Source: Rhodovarius crocodyli
Lineage (GTDB): Bacteria; Pseudomonadota; Alphaproteobacteria; Acetobacterales; Acetobacteraceae
Direction of reading: 5' to 3'
Length of the DNA stretch: 64,000 nt
Assembly: GCF_004005855.1 (NCBI RefSeq)
Contig: NZ_SACL01000009.1
Coordinates: forward strand, 1-64,000
Below, piece by piece: positions 1-6,637 of this stretch. The stretch's first letter is position 1. The number at the start of each line of letters is the position of its first letter. The position numbers and the translations under genes are program-made. The notes beneath the pieces were generated by a model, which searched no databases, was not told the DNA's origin, and was given only the letters and a program-made list of their open reading frames with translations.

Positions 1-78
1 ACCGCGGACATGGTGCGCCAGGCCCGAACGGCAGGCGTGCCCGTGCGTGAGATCGGAGTCGCCCATGACCCAGAGTAA
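1..78 (+). CDS. C-terminal end of an unknown protein, cut by window start
   Basis: An open frame enters from the left edge and stops with TAA at 76-78, giving 25 residues that end in VREIGVAHDPE. It overlaps the ATG of the next gene by 14 bp in another frame, as is common in compact phage-like operons. Too little is visible to name it. It belongs to the element whose integrase lies just downstream. Confidence 0.35.
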   Translation, partial: TADMVRQARTAGVPVREIGVAHDPE

Positions 79-253
79 CGCCGCCGCCGAGCGCAGCGCG
101 CATGTCGTGCGGGAGCGGGAGCGCGGCGAGGACGAGCCAGACCCGCACGGCCCCGACGGCAGCCACCCCATCGTCCAGCTTCCAGACGGACGCTGGATGT
201 GCCGCGCCGTGTGGAGGCTGATGCAGAAGATCGAAGGAGGCGCCGATGGGTGA
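65..253 (+). CDS. small hypothetical protein upstream of HTH gene
   Basis: Encodes 62 residues from the ATG at 65; an in-frame GTG at 47 is a possible earlier start. The protein is highly charged (Arg/Glu-rich first half) and ends in a short stretch PIVQLPDGRWMCRAVWRLM. I do not recognise a family. It overlaps the next start by 8 bp and is followed by an HTH protein and an integrase, so it sits in an integration/excision operon. No function is assigned. Confidence 0.45.
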   Translation: MTQSNAAAERSAHVVRERERGEDEPDPHGPDGSHPIVQLPDGRWMCRAVWRLMQKIEGGADG

Positions 254-602
254 TGCGCTGCTGACGCTGGCCGACATGCTGGCCCGGCTGCATTGTGGCC
301 GCACATGGCTCCTGGGCCACCTCAAGGACCACCCGCACTATGCGGGCGGACCTACCCATAGGCGTGCTGGGCGCCGTATCGTGGCCTCAGAGGCCGATTT
401 TGCACGGCTGGTGGAGAGCCTGGAATGCCCCTTAAGGTCGTCGCGCGGGCCGGCACCGCCACCCTCTATGTCCGTGGCACTGTCCGAGGACAGAGCGTTT
501 TCGAAAGCACGGGCACTTCTGACCCCGAAAAAGCCGAAGCCTACCGGTCGAAACGGGAAGCGGAACTCTGGGACCGTAGTGTCTATGGCGCCAAGGCCGT
601 AG
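246..602 (+). CDS. small HTH DNA-binding protein, probably excisionase-like
   Basis: The first ~65 residues (LTLADMLARLHCGRTWLLGH followed by HRRAGRRIVASEADF) have the layout of MerR/excisionase-type winged helix proteins: a helix-turn-helix and then a basic wing. Such proteins commonly sit in front of tyrosine integrases and set the direction of recombination. The open frame runs 118 residues and overlaps the integrase gene by 178 bp. The last ~50 residues are Pro/Lys-rich and may be a by-product of the overlap. An excisionase role is inferred from position and fold, not shown. Confidence 0.5.
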   Translation: MGDALLTLADMLARLHCGRTWLLGHLKDHPHYAGGPTHRRAGRRIVASEADFARLVESLECPLRSSRGPAPPPSMSVALSEDRAFSKARALLTPKKPKPTGRNGKRNSGTVVSMAPRP

Positions 603-1498
603 TCGGGTTCGCGCACGCCGTTGCTTCCTACCTGGAAGAACGCGAGCGCCGCCCCGCCGACAAGGCTCTCATATCCAAGCTGCTGGATCACTACGGGACG
701 ATCCAGCTCGGCAAGATCACCCAGGAGACGCTGCCCGCCGCCTATCGTGCGTGCCTGAAGAAGGGCACCGAGGCAGCGCCGGCAACGAAGCTCCGCAACG
801 TGCTGGTCCCGCTGCGGGCCATCCTTGAGCATGCCGCCATCATGGGCTGGTGCGCGCGCCCGGCGTTCAAGGCGCCCGAGGTGCCCAAGCAGGTCACGCC
901 CTACCTACGCCCGGCCGAAGCCACGGCCCTGGTCCAGGCCGCCGCACCGCACCTGCGGCCGCTGCTGGTGTTCCTGATCGGCACCGGGGTTCGGCTGTCC
1001 GAGGCTCTGGAACTGGATTGGAGCAAGGTGGACCTGCGAGGGGGAAGGGCGACTGTATGGCAGAAGCAGCAGGACGAGCGCGATGTGGAATTGCCCCCCG
1101 CCGTGCTGGCCGCGCTCTCCGCGCTCCCGCTGCGCAAGGGGCCGGTGTTCAGGCCGCCGGCGCGGGCCGGTCGCAAGATCGACAGCTACAGGGACAACGA
1201 TAGGGAAGGGGGCGGCCAGATCAAGAGCGGATGGGCCGGCGCGCGGAAGCGGGCAGGGCTGTCGCCAGAGATCACGCCGCACGATTGCCGCCACACCTGG
1301 GCGACGTGGCATTACTGCATCCACAAGGATCTTCAGCGGCTGCGGGATGAGGGCGGCTGGGGCTCGGTGAAGATGGTGGAGCGGTATGCCAAGCGGATGC
1401 CGGACGCCTACCGGGAGGAAGCCACAGCGTGGCTGGACGGCCGTGCAAAATCCGTGCAGTCTGCGAAGCGCCAGAGGCGAAAGGCGCAGAATGCTTGA
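425..1498 (+). CDS. tyrosine-type site-specific integrase (element A)
   Basis: A 357-residue phage-type integrase. The N-terminus (YVRGTVRGQSVFESTGT) is the usual arm-binding/AP2-like start, then a core-binding domain (~60-150) and the catalytic domain. Catalytic residues are visible: Arg190 in GTGVRLSEAL, His286-x-x-Arg289 in HDCRHTWATW, Trp312 at the His/Trp position and Tyr321 in MVERYAKRM, so it looks active. The ATG at 425 gives the full N-terminus despite overlapping the HTH gene. The gene ends 20 bp before a tRNA-Thr 3' half, the expected place for an integrase beside its attachment site. Confidence 0.9.
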   Translation: MPLKVVARAGTATLYVRGTVRGQSVFESTGTSDPEKAEAYRSKREAELWDRSVYGAKAVVGFAHAVASYLEERERRPADKALISKLLDHYGTIQLGKITQETLPAAYRACLKKGTEAAPATKLRNVLVPLRAILEHAAIMGWCARPAFKAPEVPKQVTPYLRPAEATALVQAAAPHLRPLLVFLIGTGVRLSEALELDWSKVDLRGGRATVWQKQQDERDVELPPAVLAALSALPLRKGPVFRPPARAGRKIDSYRDNDREGGGQIKSGWAGARKRAGLSPEITPHDCRHTWATWHYCIHKDLQRLRDEGGWGSVKMVERYAKRMPDAYREEATAWLDGRAKSVQSAKRQRRKAQNA

Positions 1499-1517
1499 CG
1501 TTGCGGCCGATTGTCCG

Positions 1518-1567
1518 CGCCCTTGGTAAGGGAGAGGTCGAGAGTTCAATCCTCTCTGGCAGCACCA
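1518..1567 (+). repeat. tRNA-Thr(GGT) 3' half, an attachment site remnant
   Basis: Reads as a tRNA from the anticodon arm to CCA: anticodon loop TTGGTAA at 1523-1529 (anticodon GGT), 3' stem GGGAG, variable loop AGGTC, T-stem GAGAG, T-loop TTCAATC, T-stem CTCTC, acceptor strand TGGCAGC, discriminator A, CCA at 1565-1567. No D-arm or 5' acceptor strand precedes it, and the anticodon stem has one G-A mismatch. It is therefore not a functional tRNA but the duplicated 3' half left by integration of element A. Confidence 0.75.
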
Positions 1568-1569
1568 TC
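1541..1569 (+). repeat. left 29-bp direct repeat of element B (att core)
   Basis: This stretch, starting AGAGTTCAATCC and ending GCAGCACCATC, recurs exactly at 14480-14508. It covers most of the TPsiC arm, the acceptor strand and CCA of the tRNA-Thr remnant. Outside these 29 bp the two copies diverge at once on both sides, so the repeat marks the recombined core and the ends of element B. Confidence 0.85.
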
Positions 1570-1625
1570 CGATCTCATTGATCGAGCAGGGTTTTCCGCA
1601 AAATCAGGTACTTGCCGCGTCTCTT

Positions 1626-1646
1626 GTGCTACAAAGAGGTGCTACA
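1626..1646 (+). promoter_or_regulatory. paired GTGCTACA arm-type sites, left end
   Basis: Two direct copies of GTGCTACA (1626-1633 and 1639-1646) separated by 5 bp, just inside the left end of element B and directly before the integrase start. A near-identical pair lies inside the right end at 14399-14419. Placement at both ends fits arm-type binding sites of the element's tyrosine integrase. Confidence 0.55.
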
Positions 1647-1660
1647 GCGTGGCCCTGAGC

Positions 1661-3178
1661 ATGATCCGCCCGACCAAACATCCCCGCACCGGCATCTATC
1701 ATGTGCGCAAAGCCGTACCTGCGGCGCTCCGCGGCGTCGTTGGGAAGCGCGAGTGGATCGAGAACCTCGGGACCAAGGACCCTGACGAGGCAAAGCGGCT
1801 CGCGCCTGCTGCTGTGACCCGGATCGAGGCGATGCATCGTGTCGCGCTGTCGGCAATCGGAACGCCCCGCCGCCTCACTCAGAAAGAACTGATGGCCTAT
1901 GCTGGGGAATGGTATCGGGAGTTCATGGGCGCCTGGGAAGATGACCCCGGCGACGTGGAGGGCTGGGAGCGCTGGCAGGATATCCTGAGCGACAACCTAG
2001 ACGAGGAGGATGACGGATCGCGGTCCTACCTCTATCGCCAGCCCGACATGGATGAGGCCGCCTCGTATCTGCGAGGGCGGGGCGTATCCCCAGACCGAGA
2101 GACAATCCGGACATTCTCCAGGGTCCTGAATTCGGTGAAGCACCGGGCGGCCCGCAAACTGGCCGAACGAGCGGGCGGTGACTACTCGCCTGATCCCAAT
2201 CTCATCACCTTCCCGGCATTACGCTCCACCCCGCCTGCGGAGCCGACAACCCCGACGCTCACATGGGCAGCGCTGCTAGCTCTATGGGCAGCGGAAAGGC
2301 GTCCTGCTGCGGCCACCCAAAAGAAATACGGCGCGGTATCCCGTACCATCGTCCGTGTTCTGGGCTTCGATGACGTGCGGCGAGTTAGCCCGCAGGACGT
2401 AGTGACGTTCAAGCAGGCTCGATTGGCCGAGGGTACCTCTGTCAAAACCCTGAGTGACGACATCTTGGCGGCGGGCGCAGTGTCCGCTTGGGCAGTCAAG
2501 AACCGCATCCTGACAGACAACCCATTCAAGGGCCTTGCCCCGGCCCAGGTGAAGCGCGGCGAGGCATCCCGCCAGGGATACTCGGATGAGGAGGCGAGGC
2601 GTATCCTTGCGGCCTCGCGGGTAGAGACGAACCCGTTGCTGCGGTGGACGCCGTGGCTCATGGCCTTCACGGGAGCGCGGATTAGCGAGCTCGTGGAAAT
2701 GAAGCGCGGGCACGTGAAGCAGGAGGCTGGCGTGGCCATCCTGGACATCCGACCCACAAAGGACCGCGAAGGGAAGAATGCGACCTTTCAGCGCATGTTA
2801 CCCCTGCATCCGGCGGTGCTCTCCGAGGGCTTCCTCAGCTACGTCGCTGGACTTCCAAGCGACCCGAACGGCCCACTGTTCCCCTCCCTCCAGGTGAAGC
2901 GCGGAACGCTGGCCGCGAAGGCAGCAACCGACATCGGCCGGTGGATACGCAAGACGGTTGGCATCACAGATGCGGCGAAGGCGCCGAACCATTCGTGGCG
3001 GCACCGGATGGAGGACGAACTCCGCAAGGTCCGAGCCCTGCCAGAGGTGCAGGACGCCATCACCGGAAGGCACAACCCGAGGAACGCCGGGGCGGGCTAT
3101 GGCAGGGGGTTTAGGGGAATGCCTGACGAGGTGCTTAAGGACCTCGCGAGGGTGCCTTCGCCGCTCCCTCCCAAATAA
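1661..3178 (+). CDS. tyrosine-type integrase (element B), DUF6538-like N-terminus
   Basis: A 505-residue integrase starting at MIRPTKHPRTGIYHVRKAVP. This opening (a short beta-strand block with YHVRKAVP and later KDPDEAKRLA) resembles the DUF6538-type N-terminus of integrases from proteobacterial islands. The frame is open back to 1511 through the tRNA repeat, but that part is not protein-like; GTG at 1649 is an alternative start. Catalytic set: Arg340 (TGARISEL), His444-x-x-Arg447 (HSWRHR), His471 (GRHNPR) and Tyr480 (AGYGRG). It lies next to the left direct repeat and is the likely enzyme for integration of this element. Confidence 0.88.
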   Translation: MIRPTKHPRTGIYHVRKAVPAALRGVVGKREWIENLGTKDPDEAKRLAPAAVTRIEAMHRVALSAIGTPRRLTQKELMAYAGEWYREFMGAWEDDPGDVEGWERWQDILSDNLDEEDDGSRSYLYRQPDMDEAASYLRGRGVSPDRETIRTFSRVLNSVKHRAARKLAERAGGDYSPDPNLITFPALRSTPPAEPTTPTLTWAALLALWAAERRPAAATQKKYGAVSRTIVRVLGFDDVRRVSPQDVVTFKQARLAEGTSVKTLSDDILAAGAVSAWAVKNRILTDNPFKGLAPAQVKRGEASRQGYSDEEARRILAASRVETNPLLRWTPWLMAFTGARISELVEMKRGHVKQEAGVAILDIRPTKDREGKNATFQRMLPLHPAVLSEGFLSYVAGLPSDPNGPLFPSLQVKRGTLAAKAATDIGRWIRKTVGITDAAKAPNHSWRHRMEDELRKVRALPEVQDAITGRHNPRNAGAGYGRGFRGMPDEVLKDLARVPSPLPPK

Positions 3179-3210
3179 GTTGCGCCATCGAACAGACACC
3201 GCACCTCAGA

Positions 3211-3224
3211 TGCAGCTCACTGCA
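3211..3224. promoter_or_regulatory. TGCAG-N4-CTGCA palindrome, copy 1
   Basis: TGCAGCTCACTGCA: 5-bp inverted arms around 4 bp, followed by CACTTATCCCC-like sequence shared with copy 2. One of four such palindromes in the element; the binding protein is unknown. Confidence 0.4.
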
Positions 3225-3535
3225 CTTATCCCCTTCATTCATCCCTAAGGGAGATGTGCGTGTGAAGCCTCCTGCACCTCGCGCTTGTCGTTCCTGTCCA
3301 TCTCCGACCCTATCTCGCACCCTTCCAGGGGTGCGAGGCGGGACCTGGGAGGGAGGCGCAGCAGAGTGCGTTGGAGTTGCGGTAGCGGAGAAGGCTGAAC
3401 CCTCTGGGATGGCCGATGTCGATTAGGACCCCCTACTGAAGGCCCGAACCGCAGTGCTCGGCTTCGCTGAAGTGGTTGCCCGATCAGGGTGGCCCTTCCC
3501 TAAAGAACCTCTGTGATGTCGCCCTTCAGAACAGG

Positions 3536-3549
3536 TGCAGTTCACTGCA
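3536..3549. promoter_or_regulatory. TGCAG-N4-CTGCA palindrome, copy 2
   Basis: TGCAGTTCACTGCA with a G before the left arm, about 70 bp upstream of the polymerase-like gene. Its downstream flank (CTTATCCCCC) matches copy 1, so the repeated unit is larger than the palindrome itself. Confidence 0.4.
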
Positions 3550-3617
3550 CTTATCCCCCTTATCCAATCATTCCTGAGGAGATGGGTGGGGGAAGCCCTG
3601 CCTAAACGAGCCTCTAT

Positions 3618-5075
3618 GTGAACCCAGAGACCACCGATACCCATAACTGGAAACGGTTTCCTACCGGCCCGCCGGTACCAACACGTGATCCTGACCCTTC
3701 GGGCTTTGCCATACCCGAACCGGCGCTTTCGTCCGCCACCCTGGAGGCCAGCCGGGGTATCCATTGGCGACTTGCCCCGCACAGCCAGGCCGCCAGAGCA
3801 TTCACCTTAGATGTGGAGCGTCTTGCGCTTGCGTCCGAGGAGCGCGGACGAGCACGCGGTGCCTTGGATGCTGAAGCGTTCCGCGTTGCTCTCGCTGCCA
3901 TTGTGGGCTCCGCCCTTGAGGCATGGAGCCGAAACCCTCCATGGCCCGTCTCGCACTCGCTCAGTGCCTCTGCATTCACCTTGCTCCCCGTGGGTGCGCG
4001 TACTGCCCGTGCGGCATTCCAGGCCCTCGTGGCGGCCAACCTTCTCCACCTCGCGCCTGGCATTCGTGCCCAGCGGAGGAACGGCGCTTGGTCTGGCATG
4101 GTGTCGCGGTGGTGGCCCACGCTGCAACTAATCCGGCTCGCCGTCCGTCATGGCCTCACCCCTGCCACCCTCCTCTCAGGCGATGCATTCCGCTCCTCCG
4201 AACCCGTAAGCGCCCCCGCTACGGCCGCCCGGTCGGACATCGAATGCAAGCCGGTCGGATGGCGCGACGGGAACAATCGGACCTGGCGAGAGGAACCCTT
4301 CACCCTGCTATCTGCCGACACGCTGGAAGCCGCCCGCGCTTCGGTTCGTGAGCTTCAATCCAGGGTCGCGCAGTCCACTATCACCGGCTGCCCGCCCCCC
4401 ACCTTCCACCGCATCCTCTACGGCTGCGAGGCGGGGCACGGACGGTACTACGTGCATGCCCCCGGCGGTGTGTCCTATCAGCAGATGCCGAAGGCTCAGC
4501 GGCTCGCCCGGATAGCCATCAATGGCGAGGCGGTGGCGGAGGTGGATGTTCGCGCCTCTCAGCTATCCATCATGCATGGGCTTCTCGGCATCCCGTTGCC
4601 TGATGGCGACCCCTACGCCGTTACCGGCATCCCTCGGATGGCCGTGAAGGCATTCATCACAGAGACCCTAGGTGTCGGGCAGGCAAAACAGCGGTGGAGT
4701 GCGGCCACTGCCGCGCGTGCAAAGGCGGAGTGTTGGCCGCCCATCCATATCGTCAGCGCAGCGGTACGCCTCCGCTACCCGTTCCTTCGTTCTCCCGCAC
4801 TGGTGGTGTCTCCTAGCTTCCTACCCCATGTCCCCCCTGAGGTGGCCCTTTGCCACTACCTTTGCGGCATTGAGGCGGAGGCCATGACCACCGCCATGCG
4901 TCTCCTATGGCGGGACCATAAAGCCCTCGCCCTGCCTATCCACGACAGCCTGATGGTGCCGTGCTGGGCCGTCGATGCCGCGCAGGACGCCATAGATACT
5001 GCCTTCCTGACGTTCGCAAACGTCTCCCCCACCATCACCGCAGACCTCCCGCCCGCATTCGCAGCGGCGGCCTAA
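3618..5075 (+). CDS. divergent single-subunit family A-like polymerase
   Basis: A 485-residue protein from a GTG start. The C-terminal 200 residues carry the three palm/finger motifs of family A polymerases (Pol I, T7 RNA polymerase). Motif A is EVDVRASQLSIMHGLLG with Asp310 (compare DYSQIELRIMAHLSG). Motif B is RMAVKAFITETLGVG with Arg340 and Lys344. Motif C is LPIHDSLMVP with His442-Asp443-Ser444 (compare HDE of Pol I, HDS of T7 RNAP). There is no 3'-5' exonuclease motif. The first ~230 residues are unrecognised and could be a priming or DNA-binding part. It is followed 104 bp later by an RNase H homologue, which suggests a replication or repair unit of the element. Whether it makes DNA or RNA cannot be told from sequence. 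Confidence 0.6.
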   Translation: MNPETTDTHNWKRFPTGPPVPTRDPDPSGFAIPEPALSSATLEASRGIHWRLAPHSQAARAFTLDVERLALASEERGRARGALDAEAFRVALAAIVGSALEAWSRNPPWPVSHSLSASAFTLLPVGARTARAAFQALVAANLLHLAPGIRAQRRNGAWSGMVSRWWPTLQLIRLAVRHGLTPATLLSGDAFRSSEPVSAPATAARSDIECKPVGWRDGNNRTWREEPFTLLSADTLEAARASVRELQSRVAQSTITGCPPPTFHRILYGCEAGHGRYYVHAPGGVSYQQMPKAQRLARIAINGEAVAEVDVRASQLSIMHGLLGIPLPDGDPYAVTGIPRMAVKAFITETLGVGQAKQRWSAATAARAKAECWPPIHIVSAAVRLRYPFLRSPALVVSPSFLPHVPPEVALCHYLCGIEAEAMTTAMRLLWRDHKALALPIHDSLMVPCWAVDAAQDAIDTAFLTFANVSPTITADLPPAFAAAA

Positions 5076-5179
5076 GGTCAGCGCCACAAACTCTCAAAAC
5101 GACACCCTCCAGGCCGCCTCTAGGTCGCCCTCCCATCAGCGGACGGTGGCCCCTTTGGCATGCCCATAAGGACAACCCC

Positions 5180-5743
5180 ATGACCCTCAGTTCTCCCGAT
5201 GCGGCCAAGCCGCCGATGCCGGATAATGCCCCGCCGTCATCATCCCTCGTCACGCCCGCCGGACCCATCTCTGTTTGGATTGGTGGCGCATGCCAGCCCA
5301 ATCCCGGTTGCGGTGCGTGGGCCGCTGTGACCCGCGATCCCGATGGCGATGTCACCGAGCTTTCAGGCCATCATATTCAGACCACGAACAACCGGATGGA
5401 GCTCTACGCCGCAATCCGTGCGCTGGAAGCACTCTCGCAACTGAGCGATGTCACGGTCCATAGCGACAGCGAATACGTCTCCACTGGTGCTCGGCTGTGG
5501 CTGCGTAAGTGGAAGGCATGCCGGTGGCGGAACGCCAAAGGCAAAGCGGTCCTCAATCGCGACCTGTGGCAGCGCCTTTCGTTCGCCATCGACCAGCACA
5601 TTGTGACGTGGTGCCACGCTCCTCGCGGCGAGCATGATCCGATGGGTGAGCGAGTGTCCCGCCTGGTGTTCAAGGGGGTGCGGCGAGCGGATGCCATCAG
5701 GCGCCAGCGATCTTACCTCCTTCAGGATGAGGTGGAGTTTTGA
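5180..5743 (+). CDS. RNase HI-like protein with degenerate catalytic site
   Basis: Encodes 187 residues from the ATG at 5180, with AAGGA at 5168-5172. Residues ~30-170 align without large gaps to E. coli RNase HI: PNPGCGAW, TTNNRMELYAAIRALEAL, HSDSEYV, NRDLWQRL and a His (146) in the GHAG region. Of the four catalytic acids, Glu74 (E48) and Asp96 (D70) are kept, but the first Asp (D10) is Gly35 in WIGGACQ and the last (D134) is Ser160 in GERVSRL. It is therefore probably a binding protein or an altered enzyme rather than a standard RNase H. A 25-residue Pro/Ser-rich extension precedes the fold. It shares an operon with the polymerase-like gene. Confidence 0.8.
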   Translation: MTLSSPDAAKPPMPDNAPPSSSLVTPAGPISVWIGGACQPNPGCGAWAAVTRDPDGDVTELSGHHIQTTNNRMELYAAIRALEALSQLSDVTVHSDSEYVSTGARLWLRKWKACRWRNAKGKAVLNRDLWQRLSFAIDQHIVTWCHAPRGEHDPMGERVSRLVFKGVRRADAIRRQRSYLLQDEVEF

Positions 5744-6001
5744 GCGGTTCCATCTTTGAACGGGAGCGCCTGCGCCCCGCCACGACCCCTACCCAAGTCG
5801 TCGCGGTCTCCCCACACGGGTGCCTCGTGAGGTGTGGGACCAGCTGGGCAATGCCGTGCAGGGTCAAGCCAAGGAGGAATAGGTTCCTCTACTCTAGAGA
5901 ACGACGGTTGGAGCGCTGCGCCTAGCAACTCCTCAAGGCTTCCTAACGAGGGCTTTTAGGAGGAGTGGGTGGCAGGGGACCGAGTGACGAAGTGTCTTGA
6001 G

Positions 6002-6041
6002 GAACCCAGAGGCCGTCGCTACCCGTAACTGGAAACGGTCT
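6002..6041 (+). repeat. degenerate copy of the polymerase gene start
   Basis: About 34 of 40 bases match 3620-3659, including GAACCCAGAG and TAACTGGAAACGGT. The short frame from 5997 (to 6185) reads NPEAVATRNWKRS against NPETTDTHNWKRF at the polymerase N-terminus, then departs. It looks like a duplicated and decayed 5' fragment, so the element has undergone internal recombination around the polymerase/RNase H module. Confidence 0.55.
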
Positions 6042-6180
6042 TTGACCCCCTTCCGCCTGCCCGCGCCCTGCCTAGCTGGAACACCGCATGCCTCCGAGAT
6101 TTTGGCGAAAAAATCTGAGAGGGCACCCCCGGGACGGCCGATCCCACTTTCCCCCCGTGGGGGTGGCCTCGCGCCCCCGC

Positions 6181-6252
6181 GTTAGCCTTGATCGGGCGCG
6201 GGTGCGGGCGGGTTAGCTTTGATCGCGAGCATGCCCGGGCGGGTTAGCGTGG
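6181..6252 (+). repeat. 31-bp iteron-like tandem repeat, 2.3 copies
   Basis: GTTAGCCTTGATCG at 6181, GTTAGCTTTGATCG at 6212 and GTTAGCGTGG at 6243 start exactly 31 bp apart. The first two units also share their GGCGG ends (the first 6181-6211, the second 6212-6242); the third is partial. Direct repeats with a three-helical-turn spacing are typical of iterons bound by a replication or partition protein. The binding protein is unknown. Confidence 0.55.
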
Positions 6253-6381
6253 CACCTCCAGATAATGCGACCCGGGGCAGGCAGGCCATAGTGGTGCAGT
6301 CCCGGTAGGGTGTCGGGTTCCCCCCCCCGCTGCCACCGCGCCGTTGGGCCGCTCGGGGCAATGGCGCTGAGTGGGTGTCGG

Positions 6382-6395
6382 TGCAGCCGACTGCA
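6382..6395. promoter_or_regulatory. TGCAG-N4-CTGCA palindrome, copy 3
   Basis: GGTGCAGCCGACTGCACC (6380-6397) is the exact reverse complement of the 18-mer at 8364-8381. With copies 1 and 2 it makes a dispersed palindrome family inside element B. Confidence 0.4.
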
Positions 6396-6531
6396 CCCTC
6401 CCGCTGCCTTCGGTTCGGTGATGCGGGCCGGGAACTTAAGGCGATGATGCCGCCCTACCATGGGGGGGTGTATTCCGGGCGGCCTAACCGCTCCTGCCCG
6501 CACGCCTGCCAACAAGATCACTAGGGCTTGG

Positions 6532-6630
6532 TCTTGTGATCCGGTTCCTGCATGGCTGCCATGTGGATCACACACGTTGCCATTTGGTTTTTGATCAGAT
6601 CATGATCGGGCATCCACCCTTGTGATCGGG
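6532..6630. promoter_or_regulatory. GATC-rich inverted repeats, candidate res site/operator of the resolvase
   Basis: The 100 bp before the recombinase start contain TGTGATCC (6535) facing GGATCACA (6566), then TTTGATCAGATCATGATCGG and TTGTGATCGGG close to the start codon. Serine resolvases bind inverted-repeat subsites directly upstream of their own gene, which serve both as crossover site and as operator. The arrangement fits, but subsite boundaries cannot be set by eye. Confidence 0.4.
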
Positions 6631-6637
6631 AACCCCC

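Larger units (their letters stand above)
1..1540. mobile_element. right end of tRNA-integrated element A (partial)
   Basis: The small genes, HTH protein and integrase up to 1498, followed by a tRNA-Thr 3' half (1518-1567) without its 5' half, read as the distal end of an island integrated into a tRNA-Thr(GGT) gene lying to the left of the window. The left boundary is not visible, so the extent is a minimum and the right boundary is approximate. Confidence 0.55.
3179..3617. other. 439-bp non-coding leader with repeats before the polymerase gene
   Basis: I see no convincing gene here. The region holds two related ~40-bp blocks: TGCAG-N4-CTGCA followed by CTTATCCCC and an ATCATTCCT-like tract, at 3211-3260 and 3536-3585. 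It also holds a hairpin with 9-bp arms CTCGCACCC (3314-3322) and GGGTGCGAG (3329-3337). The hairpin could end the integrase transcript. The repeated palindromes look like operators or replication-protein sites upstream of the polymerase gene. Confidence 0.5.
5744..6637. other. ~890-bp largely non-coding region with iterons and a repeat of the polymerase 5' end
   Basis: No secure gene. A frame from TTG at 5740 overlaps the RNase H stop and runs 61 residues to 5925, but it has no family and unusual composition. Contents otherwise: a partial copy of the start of the polymerase gene (6002-6041), a 31-bp tandem repeat (6181-6252), a TGCAG-N4-CTGCA palindrome (6382-6395) and a GATC-rich repeat cluster ahead of the resolvase (6530-6630). 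The density of repeats suggests an origin, res site or control region. Confidence 0.5.

Noticed and set aside
1518-1567. Functional tRNA-Thr gene
   Set aside because: Only the 3' half is present; there is no D-arm or 5' acceptor strand upstream and the anticodon stem has a G-A mismatch.
6213-6575. 120-codon leftward frame in the iteron/res region
   Set aside because: No start signal, no family, and it runs through direct repeats and palindromes.
3179-6637. CRISPR array
   Set aside because: Repeats here are few, imperfect and not separated by unique spacers of regular length; no cas genes.
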